A stretch of DNA of 33,137 bases from Microbacterium schleiferi. Lineage in GTDB: Bacteria; Actinomycetota; Actinomycetes; Actinomycetales; Microbacteriaceae. Position numbers and translations under genes: made by a program. Numbering within the stretch: position 1 is the stretch's first letter; every line of letters starts with the position of its first letter. This document shows, in pieces, positions 1 to 7,726 of the stretch. Below the pieces are notes generated by a model. The model made no database searches and was not told the origin of the DNA. It saw nothing but the letters and a program-made list of their open reading frames with translations. Location of the stretch: assembly GCF_020781975.1 (NCBI RefSeq), contig NZ_JAJGNI010000016.1, positions 1 to 33,137 of the forward strand. Direction: 5' to 3'.

Positions 1-200
1 ACCATTTCGCAGCAGCCGCCTGATCGGCGCAGAGCGACAGCCTACCTCTGACTGCCGCCAATCTTTGCAACAGAGCCGCGTCTCGGGCGGAACATCCGTG
101 GCCGCAGCGCAGTGGTAGGAGACGGGCATGGCCATACCCTAGAGCCTCCCGCAGGATGCGCCGCGGCCCGCACGTCGGCGGCGGGTGGCAGAGTGGATGC
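1..200. other. Non-coding lead-in upstream of the aldo/keto reductase gene
   Basis: I see no convincing gene here. A TACCCT hexamer at 135-140 could be the -10 of the downstream gene, giving a leader of about 55 bases. The GGTGGCAGAGTGG string just before the start resembles the 5' end of a tRNA-Leu or tRNA-Ser, but no tRNA body follows. Long minus-strand open frames that reach into this stretch are shadows of the high-GC coding strand. Confidence 0.4.
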
Positions 201-1196
201 ATGCAGCAGCGCCCCCTCGGAAGAACTGGCCGTCTCGTCTCGGCAATCGGCCTCGGTACGTGGCAGCTTGGCGCCGACTGGGGCGCGGTCAACGAGGATG
301 ACGCGCTGGCGGTGCTCGCAGCATCCGCCGACGCCGGCGTGACGCTCTTCGACACCGCGGACGTGTACGGAGACGGCCGGTCGGAGAAGCTCATCGGCCG
401 CTTCCTCGCGTCGCGACCCGATCACGGCATCACCGTGGCGACGAAGATGGGACGCCGCGTCGACCAACTGCGCGAGAACTACACCGAAGAAGCCTTCCGG
501 GGCTGGACCGAGCGCTCCCGTGAGAACCTCGGCGTCGACACCCTCGACCTCGTGCAGCTGCACTGTCCGCCTACCGACGTCATCGCTGCCGACGACCTCT
601 TCGATGCGCTCGACCGGCTCGTCGAAGACGGCCTCATCGCCGCTTACGGCGTATCGGTGGAGACGTGCGAGCAGGCGCTCGCCGCCATTGCGCGCCCGGG
701 CGTGACAAACGTGCAGATCATCTTCAATCCCTTCCGACTCAAGCCGCTCGACGAGGTGCTCCCGGCAGCAGCCGCCGCCCAGGTCGCGATCTTCGCGCGG
801 GTGCCGCTGGCCTCCGGGCTGCTCTCGGGCAAGTACACGACGGCCACGACATTCGCCAGCGATGACCACCGCTCGTACAACCGTCACGGCGAGGCGTTCG
901 ACCGCGGCGAGACGTTCTCGGGCGTCGACTTCGAGGTCGGGATCGCCGCGGCATCCGAGCTGGCTGCCGCGCTGCCCGAGGGAGTCTCACTTCCCGCAGC
1001 GAGCCTGGCCTGGATCGCCGCCCAGCCCGGCATCACCTCTGTGATCCCCGGCGCACGGACGCCTCAGCAGGCTGAGGCCAACGCTGCCGCAGGGGCTCTG
1101 CTCGAGCCCGGCGCGTTCGATCTCGAAGGGTTCGACGCGGCGGTTCACGGGGTTTACGACCGTCACCTGCGCGACGCGATCCATCCCCTGTGGTGA
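201..1196 (+). CDS. Aldo/keto reductase
   Basis: The 331-aa product is a cytoplasmic NADPH-dependent oxidoreductase of the aldo/keto reductase superfamily, with a single TIM-barrel domain. The N-terminal RPLGRTGRLVSAIGLGTW is typical of the YajO/Tas-like branch. The catalytic tetrad is visible: D51 and Y56 in FDTADVYGDGRSE, K82 in VATKMG, and H121 in DLVQLH. The C-terminal VIPGARTPQQAEANAAA is the cofactor-binding region of the family. ATG 201 is preferred because the family begins exactly there; an in-frame ATG at 156 would add 15 low-complexity residues. The physiological substrate cannot be told from sequence. It stands alone, 90 bases before the next gene on the same strand. Confidence 0.93.
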   Translation: MQQRPLGRTGRLVSAIGLGTWQLGADWGAVNEDDALAVLAASADAGVTLFDTADVYGDGRSEKLIGRFLASRPDHGITVATKMGRRVDQLRENYTEEAFRGWTERSRENLGVDTLDLVQLHCPPTDVIAADDLFDALDRLVEDGLIAAYGVSVETCEQALAAIARPGVTNVQIIFNPFRLKPLDEVLPAAAAAQVAIFARVPLASGLLSGKYTTATTFASDDHRSYNRHGEAFDRGETFSGVDFEVGIAAASELAAALPEGVSLPAASLAWIAAQPGITSVIPGARTPQQAEANAAAGALLEPGAFDLEGFDAAVHGVYDRHLRDAIHPLW

Positions 1197-1272
1197 CCCA
1201 GCGCCCCCGTCGGTGCATGGCCGCGGGGTGAGCGCGAAGCCCGGGCCCGCCGATCAGGCATGCCGCGACGAA

Positions 1273-1278
1273 TAGACT
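1273..1278 (+). promoter_or_regulatory. Putative -10 box (TAGACT), leaderless type
   Basis: TAGACT lies 8 bases before GTG 1287. No ribosome-binding site fits between, so a leaderless or near-leaderless transcript is likely. The same layout recurs at ten other starts in this window. Confidence 0.5.
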
Positions 1279-1286
1279 TGAGTGTT

Positions 1287-1940
1287 GTGACCAGCGCTGC
1301 ACCCCTCCGCACCCTCGAGGTGAGGCATCTTCAGCTGGCGCGAGCCTTCTTCGCCGCGCTGGCGGCCGTCATGATCACCTTCTCCCCTGATCATTCCGCT
1401 GCCGTCGGCCTCGCCGTGTTCAGTGGCTTCGCGATCGCGACGGGTCTGGTGTGGTTCGCCGCGGTGTGGCTGATCTTCCCGAAGGGCGACCGGTGGGCAG
1501 CGGTGCTGCTCGGCATTCTCGCTCTCCTCGCCGGAATGGCAACCGGGATGCCGGGCCTTCGAACCGACACGATGTTCTTCGTCGCCGTGATCGCTTGGGC
1601 TGTGCTCAGCGGCATCGTCGAACTCGTCGCGGGTATCCGAGCGCGACGGATGACACACCTGCCGCGCTCGCAGAGTCGCGACGCGATCTTCGTCGGTGCA
1701 CTGGGCATCCTGCTCGGACTGGGGCTCGTCGCGGTGCCGGTGCAGTACGCCCTCACCTACACGATCGAAGAAGCAGGACAGACTTTCACCCTGACCGGAA
1801 TCACCATCGCCGTCGGCATTTTCGGTGGTTACGCCGCGATCGTCGCCGTGTACCTCGGAATTGCTGCGTTCTCGCCGCGCCAGACGGATGCCGAGGCCGC
1901 GGCGGCGGTCACCGAAGCGACGGCCGAGAGGAAGCCATGA
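1287..1940 (+). CDS. HdeD-like (DUF308-type) multi-pass membrane protein
   Basis: The 217-aa protein has about six hydrophobic helices and short loops. The arrangement (helix, short polar loop, DRW.A.LLGILALLAG, TMFFVAVIAWAVLSGIVELVAGIRARR) resembles the HdeD/DUF308 family of small integral membrane proteins, whose role in actinobacteria is unknown. GTG 1287 is chosen because a TAGACT box lies 8 bases upstream; an ATG at 1260 would start upstream of that promoter. The C-terminus is Ala-rich and acidic (DAEAAAAVTEAT). It overlaps the next gene by four bases (ATGA), so the two are probably translationally coupled. Confidence 0.75.
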   Translation: MTSAAPLRTLEVRHLQLARAFFAALAAVMITFSPDHSAAVGLAVFSGFAIATGLVWFAAVWLIFPKGDRWAAVLLGILALLAGMATGMPGLRTDTMFFVAVIAWAVLSGIVELVAGIRARRMTHLPRSQSRDAIFVGALGILLGLGLVAVPVQYALTYTIEEAGQTFTLTGITIAVGIFGGYAAIVAVYLGIAAFSPRQTDAEAAAAVTEATAERKP

Positions 1941-2290
1941 CCGACAAGCCCTCGCGCCGGGAGATCATGCGCCCCGTTCAGCTCTTGGGGCTCGCCTTCG
2001 CTGCGGCCCTCTTCGCGGGAATCGTGACGCTCGTCTCGATGGGGTTCTTCCAGCAGATTCCCGCCGAAGACGTGCAGAACGCTTTGGTCGTTGCGCTCAT
2101 CGTCGCGGGAGTGACCTTTGTGGTCACCCTCGTCGCGCTCGCACTCCTGCTGCTGGCGATCGACCCCGCGCAGGTGACCAAGACCATTGATCGGCCCGTG
2201 CTGCTGGACGACGAGCCCGACGGCGACGCGGCATCGGCGACCGCGCCCGATGACCGCGAGGCCGGCGGCTCCTCAGCACCAACCGCCTAA
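1937..2290 (+). CDS. Small two-helix membrane protein, unknown function
   Basis: The 117-aa product starts at ATG 1937, overlapping the stop of the preceding gene. A short basic N-terminus (MTDKPSRREIMRP) is followed by two long hydrophobic helices (about residues 14-36 and 48-72). A polar, acidic C-terminal tail of about 40 residues then follows (LLDDEPDGDAASATAPDD). The topology suggests both ends are cytoplasmic. I do not recognise a characterised family. Its coupling to the HdeD-like gene suggests the two act together at the membrane. It converges with purB, whose stop is 14 bases away. Confidence 0.75.
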   Translation: MTDKPSRREIMRPVQLLGLAFAAALFAGIVTLVSMGFFQQIPAEDVQNALVVALIVAGVTFVVTLVALALLLLAIDPAQVTKTIDRPVLLDDEPDGDAASATAPDDREAGGSSAPTA

Positions 2291-2304
2291 AGCTCAGCCG
2301 GGGC

Positions 2305-3714
2305 TCACTCGATCTCGGAGACGAGGTCCGATGCGAGACCCGTGTATGACGCCGGCGTGAGGGCGAGCAGGCGCTCCTTCGCGGCATCCCCGATGTCAAG
2401 ACCGCGCACGAACTCCGCGAGCTCGGCGACGCCAACGCGCCGCCCCCGTGTGAGGTCCTTCAGCAGCGCGTAGGGGTCGCTGATCTGCGAGCGTCCGGCC
2501 ACGATCTCAGCGCGCACCACGGTCTGGATCGCCTCGGCCAGGACCTCCCAGTTACCCTCAAGGTCGGCATCCAGCGCGGCTTGCGCGAGCGAGATCTCGG
2601 TGAATCCCCGGGCGAGGTTGTCGAGCGCGAGCAGCGAGTGCCCCAGGGCGACGCCGATATTGCGCTGCGTCGTGGAATCGGTGAGGTCCCGCTGCAGCCG
2701 CGAGGTGACGAGTGTTTGCGCCAGCGTGGCCAGCAGCCCACCCGAGATCTCGAGGTTCGCCTCGGCGTTCTCGAAGCGGATCGGGTTGATCTTGTGCGGC
2801 ATCGTCGACGAGCCGGTCGCGCCGGCCACCGGGATCTGCGAGAAGTACCCGAGCGAGATGTAGGTCCAGACATCGGTCGCGAGATTGTGCAGGATGCCGC
2901 CCGCGTGCCGGATCCGGTCGTAGAGCTCGACCTGCCAGTCGTGCGACTCGATCTGGGTCGTCAGGACGTTGAACCCGATCCCGAGCGACTCGATGAACTC
3001 GCGCGAGAGGGCCGGCCAGTCGGTGTCGGGCTCAGCGGCGAGGTGGGCTGACCAGGTTCCGGTGGCGCCCGAGAACTTCGCGAGGAACTCGGATGCCGCG
3101 ATCTGCCGCTCGACCCGCTCGAGTCGCCACACGAAGACGGCGAGCTCCTTGCCCATCGTGGTGGGGGTCGCCGGCTGCCCATGGGTGCGCGAGAGCATGG
3201 GAGCGTCCCGGTGCTCGTGGGCGAGGGCGGCGAGCCGGTCGATCACGACGCGGAGTCGGGGCAGCCAGACCTGGACGACGGCGCGCTGCACCGTGAGTGC
3301 GTAGGAGGCCGAGTTGATGTCCTCGCTCGTGCACGCGAAGTGGGTCAGTTCGGCGATCTGCTCGAGTCCGAGCTCGCTGAGCCGGTCGCGAACGAGGTAC
3401 TCGACGGCCTTCACGTCGTGGCGGGTCACTGACTCCTTCTCGGCGAGCCACGCGATCTCGTCGGCGCCGAAGCCGCGGTACAGCGCGCGAAGGCGTTCCT
3501 TCTGCGTCTCCTCGAGCGGTGCTGTGCCGAACAGGGAACGGTCGGTGAGGGCGATCAGCCACTCGACCTCGACCTCGACGCGGGCACGGTTGAGGCCGGC
3601 CTCCGAGAGATAGTCGCTCAGGGGTGCCACCGCGGCGCGGTACCGTCCGTCGAGGGGACTCAGCGGCTGATCGCCGAACGAGCTGGCGTCGTGCTCACGG
3701 GGCAGGGAGGTCAC
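2305..3714 (-). CDS. purB: Adenylosuccinate lyase
   Basis: PurB acts twice in purine synthesis: it cleaves SAICAR to AICAR and adenylosuccinate to AMP, each time releasing fumarate. The 469-aa length fits the larger, E. coli-like form, and the N-terminal PLSPLDGRY is typical of that branch. The fumarase/aspartase superfamily signature GSSTMPHKINPIRFENAEAN carries the flexible loop with the catalytic serine. THFACTSEDINS and SRTHGQPATPTTMGKE are the other two conserved active-site regions. The start is GTG 3714, with AGGAG a few bases upstream. The gene stands alone; no other pur genes are nearby. It is intact and looks functional. Confidence 0.97.
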   Translation of the reverse strand: MTSLPREHDASSFGDQPLSPLDGRYRAAVAPLSDYLSEAGLNRARVEVEVEWLIALTDRSLFGTAPLEETQKERLRALYRGFGADEIAWLAEKESVTRHDVKAVEYLVRDRLSELGLEQIAELTHFACTSEDINSASYALTVQRAVVQVWLPRLRVVIDRLAALAHEHRDAPMLSRTHGQPATPTTMGKELAVFVWRLERVERQIAASEFLAKFSGATGTWSAHLAAEPDTDWPALSREFIESLGIGFNVLTTQIESHDWQVELYDRIRHAGGILHNLATDVWTYISLGYFSQIPVAGATGSSTMPHKINPIRFENAEANLEISGGLLATLAQTLVTSRLQRDLTDSTTQRNIGVALGHSLLALDNLARGFTEISLAQAALDADLEGNWEVLAEAIQTVVRAEIVAGRSQISDPYALLKDLTRGRRVGVAELAEFVRGLDIGDAAKERLLALTPASYTGLASDLVSEIE

Positions 3715-3769
3715 GGTACTCCTGTCGGATCTGCGGTCCGGGCTCCCGTCGCGCCGGGCGATGATCGCC

Positions 3770-4288
3770 TCAGGGCGCGGGGCGAAGCGCCGGCTCCAGC
3801 TGGCGGAAGAGTGCGCGGCTGGCGTTCTCGATCATACCGAGCACCTCGTCGAACATCGCCTCGCCGGCGTAGTACGGGTCGGGCACATCGAGGGTCGGGG
3901 CCCCGGCATCGAACGACATGAGCAGAGAGATCTTGTCGGCATCCGCGTCCGAGTGTGCCCAGCCGCGCAGGATCCGCTCATGGCTGCGATCGAGGGCAAG
4001 CACCAGGTCGCTGCGATCGAAATCGGCCCTGCCGAACTGCCGTGCGCGATGGCGCGCGCCGTCGTAGCCGCGCCGGGCGAGCGCCTCAATGGTGCGTTCG
4101 TCGGCGCGCTCGCCGACATGCCAGTCTCCCGTGCCGGCGCTGGTGGAGAGCACGCGGTCGCCGACGCCCGCACTGTCGGCCAGGGCGCGGAACACGACCT
4201 CGGCCATGGGAGACCGGCAGATGTTGCCGGTGCAGACGAAGACGACGCGAAACGGCTCGACGGCGTTCGCAGTCATGCGTTCATTCAT
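3770..4288 (-). CDS. Low-molecular-weight protein-tyrosine phosphatase
   Basis: The 172-aa protein belongs to the low-molecular-weight phosphotyrosine phosphatase family. The P-loop VCTGNICRSP gives the catalytic cysteine C19 and phosphate-binding R25 of the CX5R(S) motif. The general acid lies in VPDPYY (D137). Relatives dephosphorylate protein tyrosines or act on polysaccharide-export tyrosine kinases, but no kinase or capsule gene is visible nearby. ATG 4288 is preceded closely by AGGAGG; ATG 4276 is an equally plausible start that would remove four residues. The gene is read in the same direction as purB, with 55 bases between them. Confidence 0.92.
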   Translation of the reverse strand: MNERMTANAVEPFRVVFVCTGNICRSPMAEVVFRALADSAGVGDRVLSTSAGTGDWHVGERADERTIEALARRGYDGARHRARQFGRADFDRSDLVLALDRSHERILRGWAHSDADADKISLLMSFDAGAPTLDVPDPYYAGEAMFDEVLGMIENASRALFRQLEPALRPAP

Positions 4289-4412
4289 ACCCCTCCTGCC
4301 CGGCGATCGCATCAGTTCGTCGCCTCCTCCCCGGTTTCGCCGGGGGCCGAACCGTCGACAATACGTGACGGATGCCGCATCCCGCGCCCCGAGGGTCAGC
4401 GACCGTGGACGA

Positions 4413-4700
4413 ATGGATGAGCTGTGTGCGTCACCGGCGGCCGGTGCCGTACGGGCACAGCTCGCGGCGCTCGCGTCGTGGGCTGACGACCTCGCTGCCG
4501 ACGCCGAGGCGATCGCGCGGGTCAGTGGCTGGGAGACGCCGGCTGTCGCCGAGTTCCAGACCGAGATGGCGGAGCTTGTGGCGGCGCTGCGCGGCCTGCG
4601 AGAGCGCGCCCTCGATCTGCGCGCCGACGTCGGAGCGCCGCATCCGTGGTCCATCGCGGGCGGGTACCCCGGCTTCGGTCTGGCCGGAGCTGGGGCGTGA
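4413..4700 (+). CDS. Small WXG100-like helical protein
   Basis: The 95-aa protein is predicted to be almost wholly helical: an Ala/Leu/Asp-rich first helix, then VSGWETPAVAEFQTEM, then a second helix (AALRGLRERALDLRADV). A tryptophan-containing turn between two helices, followed by a spaced phenylalanine, resembles WXG100/ESAT-6-like proteins, although the exact W-x-G is W-E-T here. The tail is Gly-rich. It has no signal peptide. Its stop overlaps the GTG of the next gene, a membrane-anchored hydrolase whose own N-terminus is also helical, so the two may pair. ATG 4413 is the chosen start; GTG 4365 is an upstream in-frame alternative. The family assignment is an inference. Confidence 0.65.
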   Translation: MDELCASPAAGAVRAQLAALASWADDLAADAEAIARVSGWETPAVAEFQTEMAELVAALRGLRERALDLRADVGAPHPWSIAGGYPGFGLAGAGA

Positions 4701-6118
4701 GCGATCTGGAGATCCGCAGCGGCGGTGCTATCGCCGTCGACACCGAGCTGTTGCGAGCGGTTGCCGGGCGGCTGCGCGAGTTCGGCATCCGTCTGGGCGA
4801 ATTCGCGGACCGGGCGCGCTGGGTGGCAACGGATGCCGCAGCCACCGCGACCCGGTTCGGCATTGACCTCGAGGCGCGGTGGCTCGCAAGCGGCGCTGAC
4901 CGGGCTGCGGAGCAACCGGCGGCGCTCGCGGCAGCCCTCGACGGGCTCGCTGCAGCGTATGAGCTCATCGAACTGCGGGCGCAGCACGCGGCAGCGGCCG
5001 CCGCCGGTGATGCCGATGCGGCGCGAGCGATCGAGTCGCGGATGGCGTTGCTTGAGCAGGAGTACCCGGACGCCGCGCGCGCTGCCGACACCGCGGTGCG
5101 CGGGTGGCGCAGCGGCGGTCCGATCGAGATGGCCCGCCAGGCTGCGGCTGCGACGTGGTGGATTCCCGGGATGGCCCTTCCCCTGGCCGTCGGCACCGGT
5201 GTGCTCTGGGGCGGGGTGGCGCTCGCGGGTTTCGGCCGGATGTCGCGGGCGCCGGTCTCGCCGGGCGCTCCGGCGGCGGATGCCGCGGCCACGGCGCCCT
5301 CGACATCAGTGCCCGGGCATCGCGGCGGGACCCGGCACCCGCCCACGGCACCTCCAGCCACGCCGCCCGGAGCCCCTACCGCGCCGACTACCGTGCGCGC
5401 AGTAGCCCCAACCCCCTCATCAGCGTTGGCATCGGGGCCGTTGACGGGTTTGGCGGATGCCGCCCGCCGCGTGCCCGGCGCCGCTGAGGCCCGGGTGCGC
5501 GTCGAGCGTTACGCGATGCCCGGCGGTGGGTCGCAGGCGGCCGTCTACATCGCCGGGACACAGACCATCTCCGGCGGTTCGGGCGACCCGTTCGACATGC
5601 GCTCGAACCTCGAGCTGTACGGGGGTGAGAGATCGGCGTCCCTCGAGTCCGTCGAACTCGCCCTCCGCGAGGCAGGCGTGGCTCCCGGCGAGCCGGTCCA
5701 CGTCTTCGGCCACTCGCAGGGAGCGATGCTCGCTTCTGCTCTCGCGATGGAGGGCACCTACGACGTGCAGACCCTCGTCACCTATGGCTCACCCGTCGAG
5801 GCAGCCGTGCCCGACAGCGTGCTCAGCGTCGGCATCCGTCACACCGACGATCCCGTCGCGGGGCTCGCCGGCGGCGGTCACGCCGAGACGGTGGGCGCGC
5901 CGGGAAGTTTCGTTGCGGAGCGGGTGGCCGACCCGACGGGCGGCGTGCAAGACCTGACCCTGGCAGCGCACGGCATCGAGCGGTACGCCGAGACGGCGGC
6001 GATGGTGGATGCCTCGAGTGACCCCCGCACTGCGGCGCTGCGGGAACTGTGGCGTGACCTCGGGTCGGCCGAGAGCGTGACCGTCACCGAATACGCCGCC
6101 GATCGAGGCGGCAACTGA
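4697..6118 (+). CDS. Membrane-anchored alpha/beta hydrolase with helical N-terminal domain
   Basis: The 473-aa protein has three parts. Residues about 1-150 form a long Ala-rich helical region resembling ESX/LXG-type N-terminal domains. A hydrophobic segment lies at about 153-180. A Pro/Ala/Thr-rich linker leads to a C-terminal domain from about residue 250. That domain contains VHVFGHSQGAMLASALAM, with the nucleophile elbow G-H-S-Q-G at 338-342 (Ser340), as in lipases and other alpha/beta hydrolases. A later acid (HTDDPVAG) and histidine (LAAHGIERY) could complete the triad. The substrate is unknown. GTG 4697 overlaps the stop of the WXG100-like gene, implying coupled translation. If the hydrolase lies outside the cell, the single helix would serve as its anchor. 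Confidence 0.72.
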   Translation: MSDLEIRSGGAIAVDTELLRAVAGRLREFGIRLGEFADRARWVATDAAATATRFGIDLEARWLASGADRAAEQPAALAAALDGLAAAYELIELRAQHAAAAAAGDADAARAIESRMALLEQEYPDAARAADTAVRGWRSGGPIEMARQAAAATWWIPGMALPLAVGTGVLWGGVALAGFGRMSRAPVSPGAPAADAAATAPSTSVPGHRGGTRHPPTAPPATPPGAPTAPTTVRAVAPTPSSALASGPLTGLADAARRVPGAAEARVRVERYAMPGGGSQAAVYIAGTQTISGGSGDPFDMRSNLELYGGERSASLESVELALREAGVAPGEPVHVFGHSQGAMLASALAMEGTYDVQTLVTYGSPVEAAVPDSVLSVGIRHTDDPVAGLAGGGHAETVGAPGSFVAERVADPTGGVQDLTLAAHGIERYAETAAMVDASSDPRTAALRELWRDLGSAESVTVTEYAADRGGN

Positions 6119-6125
6119 GGCCGAC

Positions 6126-6521
6126 TCAGTCGTTGTTGCGGCGGGGCCGGAGGAGGATCCCGATGAACCAGTTGATGATCGAGATCAGAAGGGCCGCGAC
6201 CACACCCCACCAGAAGTCCTCGACTCGCAGACCCCAGTCCCACCACTGCGTGAACCAGGCGGTCAGCCACAGCAGGAAGCCGTTGATCACCAGCGAGATG
6301 AGCCCGAGCGTCAGGATGTAGATCGGGAAGGCGAGCACCTTGATTACCGTGCCGATGATGGTGTTCACAAGCGCGAAGATGAGCGCCACCAGCAGCAGCG
6401 TCAGCACCAACTGCAGCGTCTCCCCCGGTGCGAACGGGATGACAGTGACCCCGAGGGCAGGGATCAGGGTGACGATCCAGATCGAGAACGCGTTCACGAC
6501 GATGCGGACGAGTAAACTCAT
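6126..6521 (-). CDS. Phage-holin-family (YvlD-like) membrane protein
   Basis: The 131-aa protein has four hydrophobic helices and a basic C-terminal tail (RPRRNND). The pattern LVNTIIGTVIKVLAFPIYILTLGLISLVINGFLLWL, followed by a Trp-rich loop (FTQWWDW), is typical of the 'phage holin family' / YvlD group. This is a chromosomal family of small membrane proteins, and the name does not imply a prophage. Its function is unknown. It starts at ATG 6521 and converges with the hydrolase gene, whose stop is only 8 bases away. Confidence 0.85.
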   Translation of the reverse strand: MSLLVRIVVNAFSIWIVTLIPALGVTVIPFAPGETLQLVLTLLLVALIFALVNTIIGTVIKVLAFPIYILTLGLISLVINGFLLWLTAWFTQWWDWGLRVEDFWWGVVAALLISIINWFIGILLRPRRNND

Positions 6522-6600
6522 GCCCGCAGTCTTTCACGAGGGTGCAGACAGGTAACAGCCCGGTCGCGCACTCGGGCCGGTCCTGAAACCGCCCCGGTCC

Positions 6601-6606
6601 TAAACT
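6601..6606 (+). promoter_or_regulatory. Putative -10 box (TAAACT) for the HisC-like gene
   Basis: TAAACT ends 6 bases before GTG 6613, leaving no room for a ribosome-binding site, so a leaderless transcript is inferred. No clear -35 hexamer is visible. Confidence 0.5.
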
Positions 6607-6612
6607 CATGGA

Positions 6613-7716
6613 GTGACCGAACCCGACCCGATCCCCGTTCGCGTACGCCCCGCGATCGCGGCGCTGCCCCCCTACAAGCAGGGCCGACAGGCGGCTCCAG
6701 ACGCGTTCAAGCTCTCGAGCAACGAGAACCCGTACGACCCGCTCCCTGGCGTGATCGACGCGATGCGCGGGGTAACGGCGGTCAACCGCTACCCCGACGC
6801 GAGCGCTGCGCGGCTGCGGGATCGGATCGCCGCCGACTACGGCGTGAGCCCCGACGCCGTGCACATCGGCGCCGGAAGCGTCTCGCTCATCGCGCAACTC
6901 ATCTCGGCGACCGCAGGTCCCGGCGACGAGGTGATCTACGCGTGGCGCTCGTTCGAGGCCTACCCGTCGCTGGTCGAGGTGTCGGGCGCGGCATCCGTGC
7001 GTGTGCCGCTCACCGCCGACGCGCGCCACGATCTCGCTGCGATGGCGGATGCTGTCACCGACCGCACCCGCACGATCCTGGTGTGCAGCCCCAACAACCC
7101 CACCGGTCCGGTGGTCACGCAATCCGAGTTCGACGACTTCGTCGCCCGTGTCCCTCGCGACGTGCTGATCGTGCTCGACGAGGCGTACGCCGAGTTCGTC
7201 ACCGCCCCGGATGCCGTCGACGGCGTGCGGGTGCTGCAGGCGGGGCATCCGAATGTCGTGGTGCTGCGCACCTTCTCGAAGGCCTACGGTCTCGCGGGAC
7301 TCCGCGTTGGCTACGGGATCGGTCACCCGCGGGTATTGGATGCCGCGCGCAGCACCGCCATCCCGCTCTCTGTCACCGCCCACGCTGAAGAGGCGGCCCT
7401 GGCGAGCCTCGACGCACGCGACGAGCTGCTCGAGCGGGTAGCCGAGATCGCCACGCGCCGCGATGCGCTCGCGGCAGGCCTGCGGAACCAGGGATGGCGC
7501 GTCCCCGAGGCCCAGGGAAACTTCGTGTGGCTTGCCACCGGACCCGACACGCTGGCTGTGGCCGACGCCTTCCATGACGGCGGAATCGTCGTCCGGCCCT
7601 TCGCGGGAGAGGGTGTTCGCATATCCGTCGGAGAGCATGAGTCTGTGGACAGAGTGCTACGGATCGCGGGTTCCGTTGTAGAGGACCTCCCGGAAGGGCA
7701 CCCCGCACGCGGGTAG
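6613..7716 (+). CDS. hisC: Histidinol-phosphate/aromatic aminotransferase (class I/II, PLP)
   Basis: The 367-aa protein is a fold-type I PLP enzyme of the HisC group, which transaminates histidinol phosphate or aromatic 2-oxo acids with glutamate. The Schiff-base lysine is K223 in [32 protein letters not shown] is the HisC-type substrate-entry loop. CSPNNPTGP and VLDEAYAEF hold the Asn and Asp/Tyr PLP contacts. The start is GTG 6613 behind a TAAACT box. No other his genes lie nearby and oxoacid dehydrogenase genes follow ten bases downstream. It could therefore be a second HisC paralogue acting as an aromatic aminotransferase, so the gene symbol is less certain than the family. Confidence 0.88.
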   Translation: MTEPDPIPVRVRPAIAALPPYKQGRQAAPDAFKLSSNENPYDPLPGVIDAMRGVTAVNRYPDASAARLRDRIAADYGVSPDAVHIGAGSVSLIAQLISATAGPGDEVIYAWRSFEAYPSLVEVSGAASVRVPLTADARHDLAAMADAVTDRTRTILVCSPNNPTGPVVTQSEFDDFVARVPRDVLIVLDEAYAEFVTAPDAVDGVRVLQAGHPNVVVLRTFSKAYGLAGLRVGYGIGHPRVLDAARSTAIPLSVTAHAEEAALASLDARDELLERVAEIATRRDALAAGLRNQGWRVPEAQGNFVWLATGPDTLAVADAFHDGGIVVRPFAGEGVRISVGEHESVDRVLRIAGSVVEDLPEGHPARG

Positions 7717-7719
7717 CGT
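7714..7719 (+). promoter_or_regulatory. Putative -10 box (TAGCGT) for the oxoacid dehydrogenase genes
   Basis: TAGCGT overlaps the stop codon of the aminotransferase gene and ends 7 bases before GTG 7727. This spacing suggests that the E1-alpha gene has its own leaderless promoter in addition to any read-through. Confidence 0.45.
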
Positions 7720-7726
7720 AGGGACC

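Noticed and set aside
187..203. tRNA-like GGTGGCAGAGTGG string
   Set aside because: The string resembles the 5' end of a class II tRNA, but no D-loop, anticodon or T-arm follows; the aldo/keto reductase gene begins at once.
42..887. A 281-codon minus-strand open frame at the start of the window
   Set aside because: It is antisense to the aldo/keto reductase gene and has no recognisable motif.
6126..6521. A prophage, suggested by a 'phage holin family' protein
   Set aside because: The family is a common chromosomal membrane-protein group and no other phage gene is present.
5878..7638. A 586-codon open frame on the minus strand
   Set aside because: It lies antisense to the intact HisC-like aminotransferase gene and parts of its neighbours. 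Its composition (His/Arg/Gly-rich) is that of a high-GC antisense shadow, with no recognisable domain.
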